From Candidatus Propionivibrio dominans (GTDB lineage: Bacteria; Pseudomonadota; Gammaproteobacteria; Burkholderiales; Rhodocyclaceae): a stretch of 51,893 nt of DNA. Of this stretch, positions 1 through 8,049 are shown in pieces (within the stretch, counting starts at the first letter, position 1; every line of letters begins with the position of its first letter). The position numbers and the translations under genes are program-made. Under the pieces are notes generated by a model. The model was not told the DNA's origin, did not search any database, and saw nothing but the letters and a program-made list of their open reading frames with translations. The stretch covers positions 1 through 51,893 of the forward strand of contig JADJNC010000002.1 of NCBI GenBank assembly GCA_016709335.1, in the 5' to 3' direction.

Positions 1-1338
1 GGTCACGTCCGGCGGAATGATTTTCGTTCGTCTGAATCGCCAGGTAGCCGCAGGTTCGTAAGCGTCCCTCAACGTGTCCCAGCGCACAGCACGGCGCGGG
101 GGCCGCCAGGAAGTCGTCGACGAAGGGGCGCCGTTGACGGTGAGCCGTGGCGCAAAGGGATAGACGTTGCTCATACGGCGAGCGCCGCCGTCGCGCCATA
201 TCCAGCCCAATACGGCCATACGGATCCACGTGATGATAGATGAGCGGCGTGAGCCCACGCCAGTCATCGACCGTCATGCGCTCGCGCCACGCTTGGCCTG
301 GGCTTGCCTCCCGGGATGAATAGGGTATTCACATACACCAGGCAGGCTTGCAGCAAGTGCAGCGACAGCATGGCCAACTCCTGGTCCTCGATCCGGTTGG
401 TGGCGATCTCCTTTTCACCGTAGAAGATGAAGTTGTTGCGCTGTTTCCAGTTCTCGGCCACATTCAGGCCTTCGTGGATCTCGCGGCAACAACGACTCTT
501 CGTGCAGGTAGCGGCACAGGAAGATCGTCTTGATCGCTTTACCCAACTCGGCCAGCGCCTGTAGGTCGAAGTACCTGGGGGTAGCGCGGGTGAAGCGGCG
601 CAGAATGGCCTCAGAGTCCGCCGTGCCCAGCTTCAGCGCCGTGGGAAAACTTGATGATTGCGTCGTATTGCTGGGCGATCCAGGTCCCACTTGATGGCGC
701 GCGTCAGGATCGGTTCAAGATTCGCGTAATCGCTGGGGCGTCGTCGGCGTCGATCATGGCCATCTCTGCCGAGCGATCAGCTTGAAGCGTGGCAGCAGAT
801 CGGAAGCCCAGGACGCTGAAGGGGACGCGACTTCGCTCTGGCCATGCGCGTGTCGACATACTGCTGCGTGACCTCCATATCGGTGCAGTGGCGCAACACG
901 CCTTCCATCATGGCCGCGACTTCGGATGACGAACAGCGCTTGAGTTGCGAGTAGATGCAGGTCGAGTTCCGGTTCGACGGGCCAATGGATCATGATGCCG
1001 CGGCCACCGTAGCGCGCGTGCCATTCGGCCATCGGGTTCTAGTCGTAGGCGCGAACTTTTGGAGTCGGAGGCACAGGACGTGGTGGCCTCGCCCCAGATG
1101 GCGGCCTCATGGATGTGAACGTGCCATTGACGATCTCGGCGACGGCCGCGCGCAACGCTTCCTTGTTCATAGCAGCGGTTGACGTAGCGCAGCTCGTCGA
1201 AAGTGACGCTCGGCTGCTGGCTGGCGATGGCTTGAGACCGACGTTGGTGCCGACGCCGAATAGGCACAGCAGCAGACGCCGTTGCAGCACCGCCGGGTCC
1301 ACACTTCACGGCTACTGGCGGCGGCGGTGCGGAACGCC
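1..1338 (-). pseudogene. tnpA: Tn3-family transposase, C-terminal part, heavily frameshifted
   Basis: Reading leftward, the three minus frames in turn give the typical C-terminal half of a Tn3-family DDE transposase. From about 1310 there is RRLLLCLFGVGTN, then [12 protein letters not shown], then [11 protein letters not shown] and [14 protein letters not shown]. Near 460-264 comes [15 protein letters not shown] with [16 protein letters not shown], and near 225 [21 protein letters not shown]. Each block sits in a different frame, so several indels separate them and no full protein can be made. The N-terminal half is absent: at about 1340 the reading runs directly into a HamA-like gene. In the family this enzyme joins transposon ends and forms cointegrates. 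The order of conserved blocks makes the identity firm; the copy is dead. No inverted repeat or resolvase is visible, and the window starts just beyond the C terminus. Confidence 0.85.
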
Positions 1339-1342
1339 GATT

Positions 1343-2024
1343 TCAATGTTGAGGCGCAAAGTCGACTTCCTTGGCGGTGTCGATCAGTTCGTCATTCCCG
1401 GAAAACGTGAACAGCATGTGCGAGACCTGGGCAGGTTTGATGCCGTCCTTGAGCTGGGCCTTATCCAAAGCATCGCCAAGAGCAGTATCACCGGCTTCGT
1501 TCAATCGGTCCGCAACAAACGAAATCGCGTGGGGGGACGGCAATCCGGCTGTTGGCCGAAAGCGCTTCCTGGCCTTCCCGATGATGGTGATCGACATGGT
1601 GGCCGCGCTCTTGACCTCGGCCTTGAGTATTTTCAGGAGCCACTTTGCCGCTCAGGCGAAACGCCAATACGTCTTCACCCCGCATCGACATGTTGCGGTG
1701 ATCCTTCCAGCGAAGGCGCTTGATGCCCAGGTTGAAAGGCGTTGCCTCATGCACATAGGCAGTGCAGAGAATTTCGCCCAAGTCACCGGAGCGGATGGTG
1801 ACTTTGGTCGGGAGTTTTTGTTCGACATAGTTCGCAGCCGCTTCCTTACCCAACTTCTTGAGCAATTGCGCGATACGGACTGGGTCCGCATAGTAGTCTG
1901 GAACTGCCTCGGCGAGCGTATCGACGACCTGCGCATGCTTTGCCGGATCGGCCGACAGCCGACACAACTTGTGCGTCGATACCGCCTCTTCGGTCTCATT
2001 GCACCATTCCATGAACTTGATCAT
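1343..2024 (-). pseudogene. HamA-like (DUF1837, Hachiman-type defence) gene, frameshifted and truncated
   Basis: Start chosen at ATG 2024 (MIKFMEWCNETEEAVS), with a G-rich Shine-Dalgarno (GGGGAGGGG) 5-14 bases upstream. The first part contains RSGDLGEILCTAYVHEA and IKRLRWKDHRNMSMRGEDV; after a one-base shift near 1640 the frame continues with LKAEVKSAATM, SPHAISFVADRLNEAG and VSHMLFTFSGND. This arrangement (a GEIL-type helix, a K-D/RG-D segment, then a conserved EVKS strand) matches my recollection of DUF1837/HamA proteins, the effector nuclease of Hachiman anti-phage systems. The reading stops at 1343 where Tn3 transposase sequence begins, so the C terminus seems lost. No HamB helicase is seen beside it. 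The family call is from recognition of motifs only. Confidence 0.55.
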
Positions 2025-2296
2025 GCATCCCCTCCCCAACCAGTACATAGGCATCACTCCATATCGGAGTTTTATTCATTCGCATGCCATTGGAGACGCG
2101 CAACATAGGTGTTAATCGCGCACTTTCTCCACAGAGAGCCTACCGCAGGAAGTCAATATTAAGAAGCAATTGTGGATCAAATCTCATGCAGTTTGAGTGA
2201 TCTCACCAGCGCCAGCACTTCGACGCCCTGCCGCTTCCTGTCGCTCGCTGACCGGGGCGTGCGCTTGGGCGGCGCGAATTACATTGCGTTCGACCG

Positions 2297-2386
2297 CTCC
2301 GACCTATCGTCCCCCAAGGGCGGCAAGGGGTTCAGTGTCTATGACGACCTGCGGGACCGGCTCGTCACTGCGGGCATTCCCGCATG
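2297..2386 (+). pseudogene. Relic fragment of the island helicase gene
   Basis: A stretch of about 90 bases encodes SDLSSPKGGKGFSVYDD followed by LRDRLVTAGIP, almost identical to the segment of the large helicase at 11871-11955 in this window (DLSSPKGGKSFSVYDD, LRDRLIGAGIP), with scattered third-position changes. Flanking bases do not continue the similarity in any frame I can follow, so this is an isolated fragment. The rest of 2058-2484 holds no supportable gene. Confidence 0.7.
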
Positions 2387-2484
2387 CGGAATTGTGGAAA
2401 GACCAAAGAAACCGAAACCGTTCAAGAACTGCGGACCGCGGGCGCAGCTTGGTCGTAAATCGTGGAAAATTTGGCGCGTCAAGG

Positions 2485-3333
2485 CTATGACCTACAGCTG
2501 TGCCCATCCCGGGACGGCGAGCACCGTGCAAGGATGCGTTTCCAGCCGTTCCGGGCAGCGACCGCTTCGCGCAGGATGTCGAGGTATTCATTCACATCCA
2601 ATCTGTCGTCCGCTGGCATCGGCCCCTGCGCGTATTCCGCGAGCAGTGTCTGCCGAGCCCGCAGCCCCGGGCCGAGGTCGTGAATGCGGCTGTAGGTCTC
2701 GCAGGCATAAGCGAAGGTTTCGCGCTTGGCGAACTCGATCTCCAGCAGCCACTCACGCCGGTGGGTCTCGCGCAATCCGATCGTGCGACGCTTGCAGTTG
2801 TGAAAGATATGGGCTGCCTCATGGACCAGGAAATCGTCGAAGCGGCCCGGCACGCCGAAGTATTCGGCCGACAAATAGCAGGTCGTTCCTTCGCTGAGGC
2901 CGAGAAGGTTGGGCGCGTCGTCAGCCAGGAGTTCCGCGCCGATGCCGGCGAGATAAAGATTCGCCAGATCCCAGGCGGTACTGAACCATGTCGTCTGCTC
3001 GAGCACAGCGTCGATGGTCGCCGGCGTGAGAAAGACGACCGAGCGTCCGAGCACGTCAAGGACGGAGTCATGTTCGTGGCCCGGGAACAATCCCCGCACC
3101 ATGGGGGCCACTTTGCCGCGGGTGAAGGCAAAGACATCAATATCGGGCAGGACTGCAGGGAGTTCGGTGTCCGCAGTTTGATGGCGTACCGCCGAGATCA
3201 GTGCTTGACGCAGCGCGACACTCCCGTACCGGGCCTGGGCAACGTAGTTATCCCCCGGCCATGGCCGGAAGTGTGCATCGTGCTCCCCGCTGCGAAGATA
3301 GCGTTCAATCGCTTGCTGAGGAGATTCCTGCAT
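2485..3333 (-). CDS. Uncharacterised protein with HExxH zincin-like motif
   Basis: A 282-residue protein of no family I can name. Residues 170-175 read VHEAAH, a HExxH zinc-protease signature inside a helix-like segment (FLVHEAAHIFHN). A glutamate-rich helix about 30 residues later (FAKRETFAYACE, 202-212) could supply the third ligand, so a metallopeptidase-like fold is possible but unproven. No signal peptide or membrane segment is visible, so it is probably cytoplasmic. The start at 3333 (MQESPQQAIERY) is chosen because an upstream ATG at 3390 would overlap the RES gene; upstream bases contain GAGTGAAG. It lies 44 bases downstream of the RES toxin on the same strand and probably shares its transcript, so it may be a third member of that module. 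Confidence 0.7.
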   Translation of the reverse strand: MQESPQQAIERYLRSGEHDAHFRPWPGDNYVAQARYGSVALRQALISAVRHQTADTELPAVLPDIDVFAFTRGKVAPMVRGLFPGHEHDSVLDVLGRSVVFLTPATIDAVLEQTTWFSTAWDLANLYLAGIGAELLADDAPNLLGLSEGTTCYLSAEYFGVPGRFDDFLVHEAAHIFHNCKRRTIGLRETHRREWLLEIEFAKRETFAYACETYSRIHDLGPGLRARQTLLAEYAQGPMPADDRLDVNEYLDILREAVAARNGWKRILARCSPSRDGHSCRS

Positions 3334-3377
3334 GGGTTTCTTCACTCTTTTCCGGCCTGCAGAGCAATGGCTGACGA

Positions 3378-3902
3378 TTACCTTGCCCAAGAGTCCTGGT
3401 TTTGCGGCAAGGACCGGCCGGGATCGTAGACCTGGAGCGAATCAGTCGCCGTCAGCACATCGACGAACAGGACCAGATCGGTGCCGCCCGCCCTCGCCTG
3501 CGACGGAAAGAGAATCCCTTTGCTCCCCGCCGCGATCACCGTGTCCCCGACGATCCAACTCGGCGGCTCGATACGCTGGTTGAACCACAACTCTCGCCAG
3601 TCGCAGTAGAAGTCCTCCCAGATCGGTGGCCACACCGAGGCATCGTAGCCGGCGGTGAAGTCCGCCACCGACTCGACCGTCAGTTGATAACTGGTCAGGG
3701 TTCCAGGCGGGAGCAGGCTCGACACCTGCTGGTATTCCCGCACCGCCGTTTCGGTATCGAGAGCCAGATAGAGCGCCTCGACTCCCGGCCGGTTGGCTCG
3801 CCCGCCGTGTTTGGCCGCCCCGGCGCCGCTCGTCGGCGCAACCGCCCACTTCGGCATATGCAGGCGATAGGCGGTGACGCCAGCCAGCCGGATCAGCTTC
3901 AT
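3378..3902 (-). CDS. RES-domain toxin
   Basis: A 174-residue RES-domain protein. The family's namesake residues are in place: Arg35 (GGRANRPG), Tyr45 (EALYLAL), Glu56 (AVREYQ) and Ser134 (GILFPSQ). RES toxins of Xre/ParS-RES toxin-antitoxin systems consume NAD+, stopping growth. The length is normal and the frame is intact. The ATG overlaps the stop of the upstream antitoxin by four bases (ATGA), the usual coupled arrangement. The partner antitoxin carries a frameshift, which is odd for an intact toxin and suggests a sequence error or an antitoxin supplied from elsewhere. A HExxH-motif gene follows downstream. Confidence 0.88.
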   Translation of the reverse strand: MKLIRLAGVTAYRLHMPKWAVAPTSGAGAAKHGGRANRPGVEALYLALDTETAVREYQQVSSLLPPGTLTSYQLTVESVADFTAGYDASVWPPIWEDFYCDWRELWFNQRIEPPSWIVGDTVIAAGSKGILFPSQARAGGTDLVLFVDVLTATDSLQVYDPGRSLPQNQDSWAR

Positions 3903-4302
3903 CCCGCCGCGCCCGCTTCGAGGGACTCCACGTAGCGCAGCACATCCTCGGCCCGCCCTTCCGACACCAATTGCTCAGCCGTCTTGTAATTGAAGGACGG
4001 CAGGGGTTCGTTGCGATACCAGAAGATGGCTCGGCCGACATCGCCGGTCAGGTCGTCGGCGGCACGCAGCACGCGCAGGGCCTCGCGCATGAAGCGCTGC
4101 ACGCTCTCCGAGGCGGGCGCCCGGCTCAGGTGTTGCGGTGCACATGGGCCTGCCCGGCAAGCGTCTGGAGGTCGATGCTCAGCACGTCGCTGAATCGTTT
4201 CGGCGAGAGCACGGCCGGCCCGGCTTCCTGATCGCGCAGAAAATCCAGGAAGCCTTCGAAGCCGTGGTTCAAGGCAGGGGCATAGGCAGCGGTCATTGGC
4301 AT
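3899..4302 (-). pseudogene. MbcA/ParS-Xre-type antitoxin (DUF2384), frameshifted
   Basis: Start at ATG 4302 (MPMTAAYAPALNHG) with GGAGAG upstream. The first frame gives EGFLDFLRD and LSPKRFSDVLSIDLQTLAGQ, a typical N-terminal helix-turn-helix-like part, then hits a stop after HVHRNT at about 4130. The downstream frame continues with LSRAPASESVQRFMREALRVL and the DUF2384-type tail (FWYRNEPLPSFNYKTAEQLV, VSEGRAEDVLRYVESL). Restoring one C in the ACCTGAGC string near 4128 rejoins the two parts into a normal antitoxin of about 134 residues. This family binds and neutralises RES toxins and represses its own promoter. As written, the protein would be truncated and lack the toxin-binding half. Confidence 0.8.
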
Positions 4303-4535
4303 GGCGTCTCTCCGGCAAGCAAGTTACAGCATTGCAACTCTTACGCACATTATACGCACTCTATTGGCACCAATCCAGGTAACGCAAGCTGGCTGGCTTT
4401 GGACTGCCCTCTGCCCCCACCTCTCAAGCCTGGATTTCCTCCTTGCTGACCCCCACCGAGGCGGGCGAGTGCCGCGCAACGCGCCAGCGCCCCGTGTCTT
4501 CCCGTATCGGTTCAACGGTATGGCATTGCGGCGGC

Positions 4536-6535
4536 TTACTCGGCCAATGCCGGTTCCTTTTCTTCGCCTTGCAAGGATTCTGAGCACTCGCCTGCTGTCG
4601 GTAGAGCCTGAACTCGCAACACCGGCGGCAACCAGCCGGTTCCCGCCATCGTCTGTTCCGCCCCCGTCACCACGGCATCCTTTTTGAGCGCGGCCAGTGG
4701 GCTGGCGGCATTGGCATCGACGGCCTCGGTGACGACCTCGAGGACACGTGCCTTGGAGACGTGGTTGAAGTAGGAAGCCCCCGTGGCCGTCCAACATTGG
4801 CTCATGTCGAGCCCTAAGGCCCGCGCCAACGCCTCGTTGCTTTGCCGCTCGGGTTCGGTGCCATAGATGCCGGTGACGGTGACCGCAACGACGAAGGTCA
4901 GCAGGCGCAGCAGCGTCGCCTGCTCCTGGGCGAGCAGCCACGGGAAGATGTCCTCCAGGTTCTCCGGCAGCCGCTCGGCCCAGGCTGTGCGCTCGGCCTG
5001 AATCTTCGCCCAGGCGGCACTGGCCTCCATGTCCTCGGCGGCGGATCGCAGTTCGGCTTGGCTGTCGGTCGCGCTGATGGCGAGGACGTTCTCCGAGCGG
5101 CAATAGTAGAGATCGTTGCCCCGGAAAATTTTCTGCGCCAGATGTGCGGTGATCGCGGCCAGTGCCACGTCGGGGCGGCCGAGCAATTCGGCCTGGACGG
5201 CGGCGACCCGGTGGGCAGTGAGGCAACGCACCAGCTTCTCGGAATGCACCGGACGGGTCTTGGGCGACGGCAGCGACACCAGTGGTTCGTCGGTGCCGTT
5301 TTCGGCGGCTTGGCGCGCGGCCTGGACCATGTCGCTGCGGTCGTCGGGGTGGATCAAGCCGTACTTCACCGCAACGGCGCCGTTGTGGCCGACATGGACG
5401 ACGCAGCCGGCCTGGGCCATCAGGTCCGCCGGCCACACGCTGAGGGCATCGTCGAGCGCCTTGCGTTGTTCCTCCAGGCCTTCGGCTTCGCCTTCGAGCT
5501 GATAGAAGACCTCCTCGTCGCCGTCTTCGTCGGCCAGCCTTTCCATCTGCGCGTGCAGCGCCGCGATGCGACCATCCAGGTCCTCAAGGGCGGCCGCTTC
5601 ATCGGCATCCGGTTGGCGCTTCGTCTTGCGCAGTTCGCCGTACTTGACGTACTCGTCGAAGGCATAACGGACTCGGACATCGACCCATTTCCAGCCTTCG
5701 GCCGCGATCTGCTTGGCCCGCTTTTGCAGCTTGTCGGTCGCCAAGTTTTCCAGGAGGGCCGCATCGAGCAGGTAGACCTTCTTGTCGTCGTCGCTGAAGA
5801 GGTCGCGCCGTAGCGCACCGCCGGCCTTCTCATAGGCCTTGAGGGTCACGTACTTGGCGACGGCATCGCGGTCGGACTCGATCTCGCCCTGGGTCAGCAG
5901 TTGGCGCAGGTAGTCGGGACGGCGGTTCCACGACGGCAGCGCGGCCCAGGTCTGCTCCTGCTTCTGGTGATCGTCCACCGAGGCCAGCACCATCAGGCAG
6001 TCCAAGCCGATCTGGTCTTTGCGAAAAAGGGCCATCAGCCTGGGCGAGACGGTGGCGAGCTTCATGCGGCGCTTGACCACCAACGGGGTGATGCCGAAGG
6101 CAGCGGCCACGTCCTCGACCGACTTGCCTTGCCCGATCAGCCTGGCGAAGGCCGCGAACTCGTCGGCGGGATGCATGGGGATGTGGAAGCAGTTCTCCGA
6201 CAGGCTGGCGATCAGCGCCCGGTCGGCCGGCACGATCAGCACCGGCACGGGTAGTTGTCGGCGAGATCGCCGTTGCCCACCAGCAGGGTCAGCGCTTCTA
6301 GCCGGCGACCGCCCGCGCAGACCTCGTAGCGGCCGCGTGCGCCCTGCACGACGACGAGGTTTTGCAACACGCCGCATTCTTTGATCGAGGCCGCGAGTTC
6401 GGCGATGTTCAGCTTCGGGGTGCTGCCACCGGCGCGCGCCTGATAGTCCTGCGAGAGGACCAGCTTGTTGAAGGGAACGAAGGTACGGGGCGACGCTTCG
6501 ATGATGGCGTCGATTTCGGCTTTCGTGAATTTCAT
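4536..6535 (-). pseudogene. parB: Large ParB/RepB-type partition-like protein, one frameshift
   Basis: ATG at 6535 opens a ParB-like N domain: FVPFNKLVLSQDYQAR, ELAASIKECGVLQNLVVVQ and the arginine box AGGRRLEAL. The frame then ends at about 6238 (DNYPCRC). One base later the reading continues with VPVLIVPADRAL, the SENCFHIPMHPADEFAAFARL box, then a helix-turn-helix region (VEDVAAAFGITPLVVKRRM). A roughly 450-residue C-terminal part follows, containing an acidic coiled stretch (DLDGRIAALHAQMERLADED) and a Glu/Ala tail. Adding one G to the CCCGTGCC string at about 6250 restores a protein of roughly 666 residues, far longer than chromosomal ParB but of the size seen for ParB-like proteins on integrative elements. 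It would bind DNA in maintenance or regulation. No ParA gene lies nearby. Confidence 0.8.
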
Positions 6536-6538
6536 ATG

Positions 6539-6592
6539 GTGGGCTCCTGAACGGTGGAAGGAGGCATGCCGAGGGGCATGTCCATGAGTTCA
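6539..6592 (-). promoter_or_regulatory. Leader hairpins before parB-like gene, Shine-Dalgarno in stem
   Basis: Read on the minus strand, CATGCC-CCTC-GGCATG forms one hairpin and CTCCT-N10-AGGAG a second. The 3' arm of the second is the Shine-Dalgarno placed just before the ATG at 6535. The order (hairpin, then SD-pairing hairpin) is like the leaders at 8 kb and 43-47 kb, but the sequence differs, so membership is uncertain. Confidence 0.4.
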
Positions 6593-6814
6593 GAATCTCA
6601 TCCCAACCCCGCCCTTCAAGCCTCCGGGCGTCGCTGTCAGAAGTGATGCGCGGCCACGGACGGCAGAGCCCGTGTAAGTCGAATGGCATTGCCCTCGATC
6701 CATCGGCTCGCCGGTGTCGCGCCAGATCTCGAAACGGAGCCGCCAAACCGGCCGTTCCTGCTGGGCGCCCCAGCCGCCGACCACTACGCTGAGGCCATCT
6801 TCCGCACCCCGCAC
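6590..6814 (-). CDS. Possible small hypothetical protein upstream of parB-like gene
   Basis: A 74-residue reading frame with a GTG start at 6814 (GAAGG just upstream) and an in-frame stop directly before it. The middle (ERPVWRLRFEIWRDTGEP) looks protein-like with mixed charged and aromatic residues. I do not recognise a family. It ends 54 bases before the parB-like start in the same direction and could be its first operon partner. It could equally be a chance frame in GC-rich DNA, so confidence is low. Confidence 0.3.
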   Translation of the reverse strand: MRGAEDGLSVVVGGWGAQQERPVWRLRFEIWRDTGEPMDRGQCHSTYTGSAVRGRASLLTATPGGLKGGVGMRF

Positions 6815-6822
6815 AGGCCTTC

Positions 6823-7503
6823 ATGCATTCCAATTCCCAGCGGCGACATCGGCGCTCGGCCGTCATGCAGCGCATCGCGGGTCTGGAGCGGGCGCTGGAA
6901 CAGGCGCAGCACCTGCTCCACCAGGACGATCTCACTTCGCTCCTGAACCGTCGTGGATTCCGGCGTGCCTGCGACCGGTGGGCCGGCAACGGCCCGATGG
7001 TGATGTCCGCCTGCTGCGCGATGATCGACCTGGATGGCTTCAAGGCCATCAACGACCGGCACGGCCATCCGGTCGGCGACGCCGCGCTGGTTCACTTCGC
7101 CGCCACGCTGCGCCGGCATCTGCGTCCGGCCGACACCATCGCGCGGCTGGGCGGCGACGAGTTCGCCTTGATCCTGATGGATTGCAGCGGCGGCGATGCG
7201 TGCCTGCTGCTGGAACGCTTGCAGCAGGTACTCGCCGGATCACCCCTGTCAGTGCCGGGTGGCGCCGTGCCGCTGCGATTCTCTGCCGGGGTCGCCGAGC
7301 TTCATGCGGCTGAATCGCTGGGGCAGGTGATGGAGCGTGCCGATGCCGCCTTGCTCGATGCAAAGCAACTGGGCAAGGCGATGGTTCGCCCGAGCGTTCC
7401 ACCGGCGCGGTCTGCGCGGGCGGCCACGGCGAGCGCGGGCGACCGACAGACCCCTTCAGCGTGTGTTCCCATTGCCCTCGATCAACGGGAAAGCGATTCG
7501 TAG
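6823..7503 (+). CDS. Small GGDEF-domain diguanylate cyclase
   Basis: A 226-residue protein made of a short N-terminal coiled helix (AGLERALEQAQHLLHQDDLT, 19-38) and one GGDEF domain. The catalytic motif GGDEF is at residues 110-114 (RLGGDEFALIL). An RxxD inhibitory site lies at 101-104, exactly five residues before it, so product feedback is expected. The substrate-binding DLDGFKAIND segment is also intact. It should make c-di-GMP from GTP in the cytoplasm. There is no receiver, PAS or membrane segment, so activation would depend on the coiled helix or on partners. The C-terminal 35 residues are Ala/Arg-rich and probably disordered. Start could be 6823 or the ATG at 6865; no strong ribosome site decides it. 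Confidence 0.85.
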   Translation: MHSNSQRRHRRSAVMQRIAGLERALEQAQHLLHQDDLTSLLNRRGFRRACDRWAGNGPMVMSACCAMIDLDGFKAINDRHGHPVGDAALVHFAATLRRHLRPADTIARLGGDEFALILMDCSGGDACLLLERLQQVLAGSPLSVPGGAVPLRFSAGVAELHAAESLGQVMERADAALLDAKQLGKAMVRPSVPPARSARAATASAGDRQTPSACVPIALDQRESDS

Positions 7504-7755
7504 TCTGATCCTCGGCCGCATGTCCCACCGGATGCCGGCATCGTTGGGCACCACCTGGTTGGACGCGCTTCAGGCCCGTTATTGTTGGTGGCCCATAGCT
7601 GTTCAACCGATTGCCACCCGCAATCCGCCTGCTCCACCAGGGAATTCTCAGGCGAATGGCCGAGCGGTGCGCACGGCTGCACGCCGGACGGCACACTGTT
7701 AGGGCATCTGGCTTCGGCCAACGCGCGCTCATTCGAGCGCTCCCGAGTCGCCTCG

Positions 7756-8049
7756 GGCGTTGCGGTCGTTACCCGCATTTTTGTTGTGGCAACGTTCGAT
7801 CGCTGCCCCTGGTTCCGCGCACCACGCTGAACTGAGTCCTGGACGGCCGACGCTCGTCGGCCGGTTTCCAGCACCTGGCGCTCGCCGCCTCGTACCCGAG
7901 ATGCCGGCTTCACCACGAAGTCCGGCGGGCCACCCACGCCTGGCCTTGGCCCACCGGTCGTCCACGACCGTTTTCTTGCCCATCCCACCCGGGGAGCCCG
8001 CCTCCCCGATGGGGCGTTGTGTTCCCTGTTTTCCTTGGAGAACACACCG
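7756..8049 (+). ncRNA. Structured leader RNA (radC-motif-like), long form
   Basis: The 5' leader of the methylase/helicase gene. It begins with the box GGCGTTGCGGTCGTTACC (7756-7773), also seen before the genes at 43651 and 46969 in nearly the same form. About 206 bases of hairpin-rich sequence follow, including GGCCGACG-CT-CGTCGGCC and CGGTCGT-CC-ACGACCG. The terminal module is stem A, CCCATC (7979-7984) with GATGGG (8008-8013), enclosing GGGGAG/CTCCCC. Stem B pairs TGTGTTC (8018-8024) with GAACACA (8040-8046) and its 3' arm contains the Shine-Dalgarno GGAGA. No gene is supportable in 7504-8049. Confidence 0.65.

Noticed and set aside
4842..5813. Plus-strand frame of 323 codons in the parB-like gene
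   Set aside because: Gly/Val-rich shadow of the parB-like C-terminal part; no domain and no ribosome site.
7843..7862. Perfect GGCCGACG-CT-CGTCGGCC palindrome as a protein operator
   Set aside because: It is one of a series of hairpins in the long leader with a counterpart in the leader at 43.4 kb, so RNA structure explains it better.
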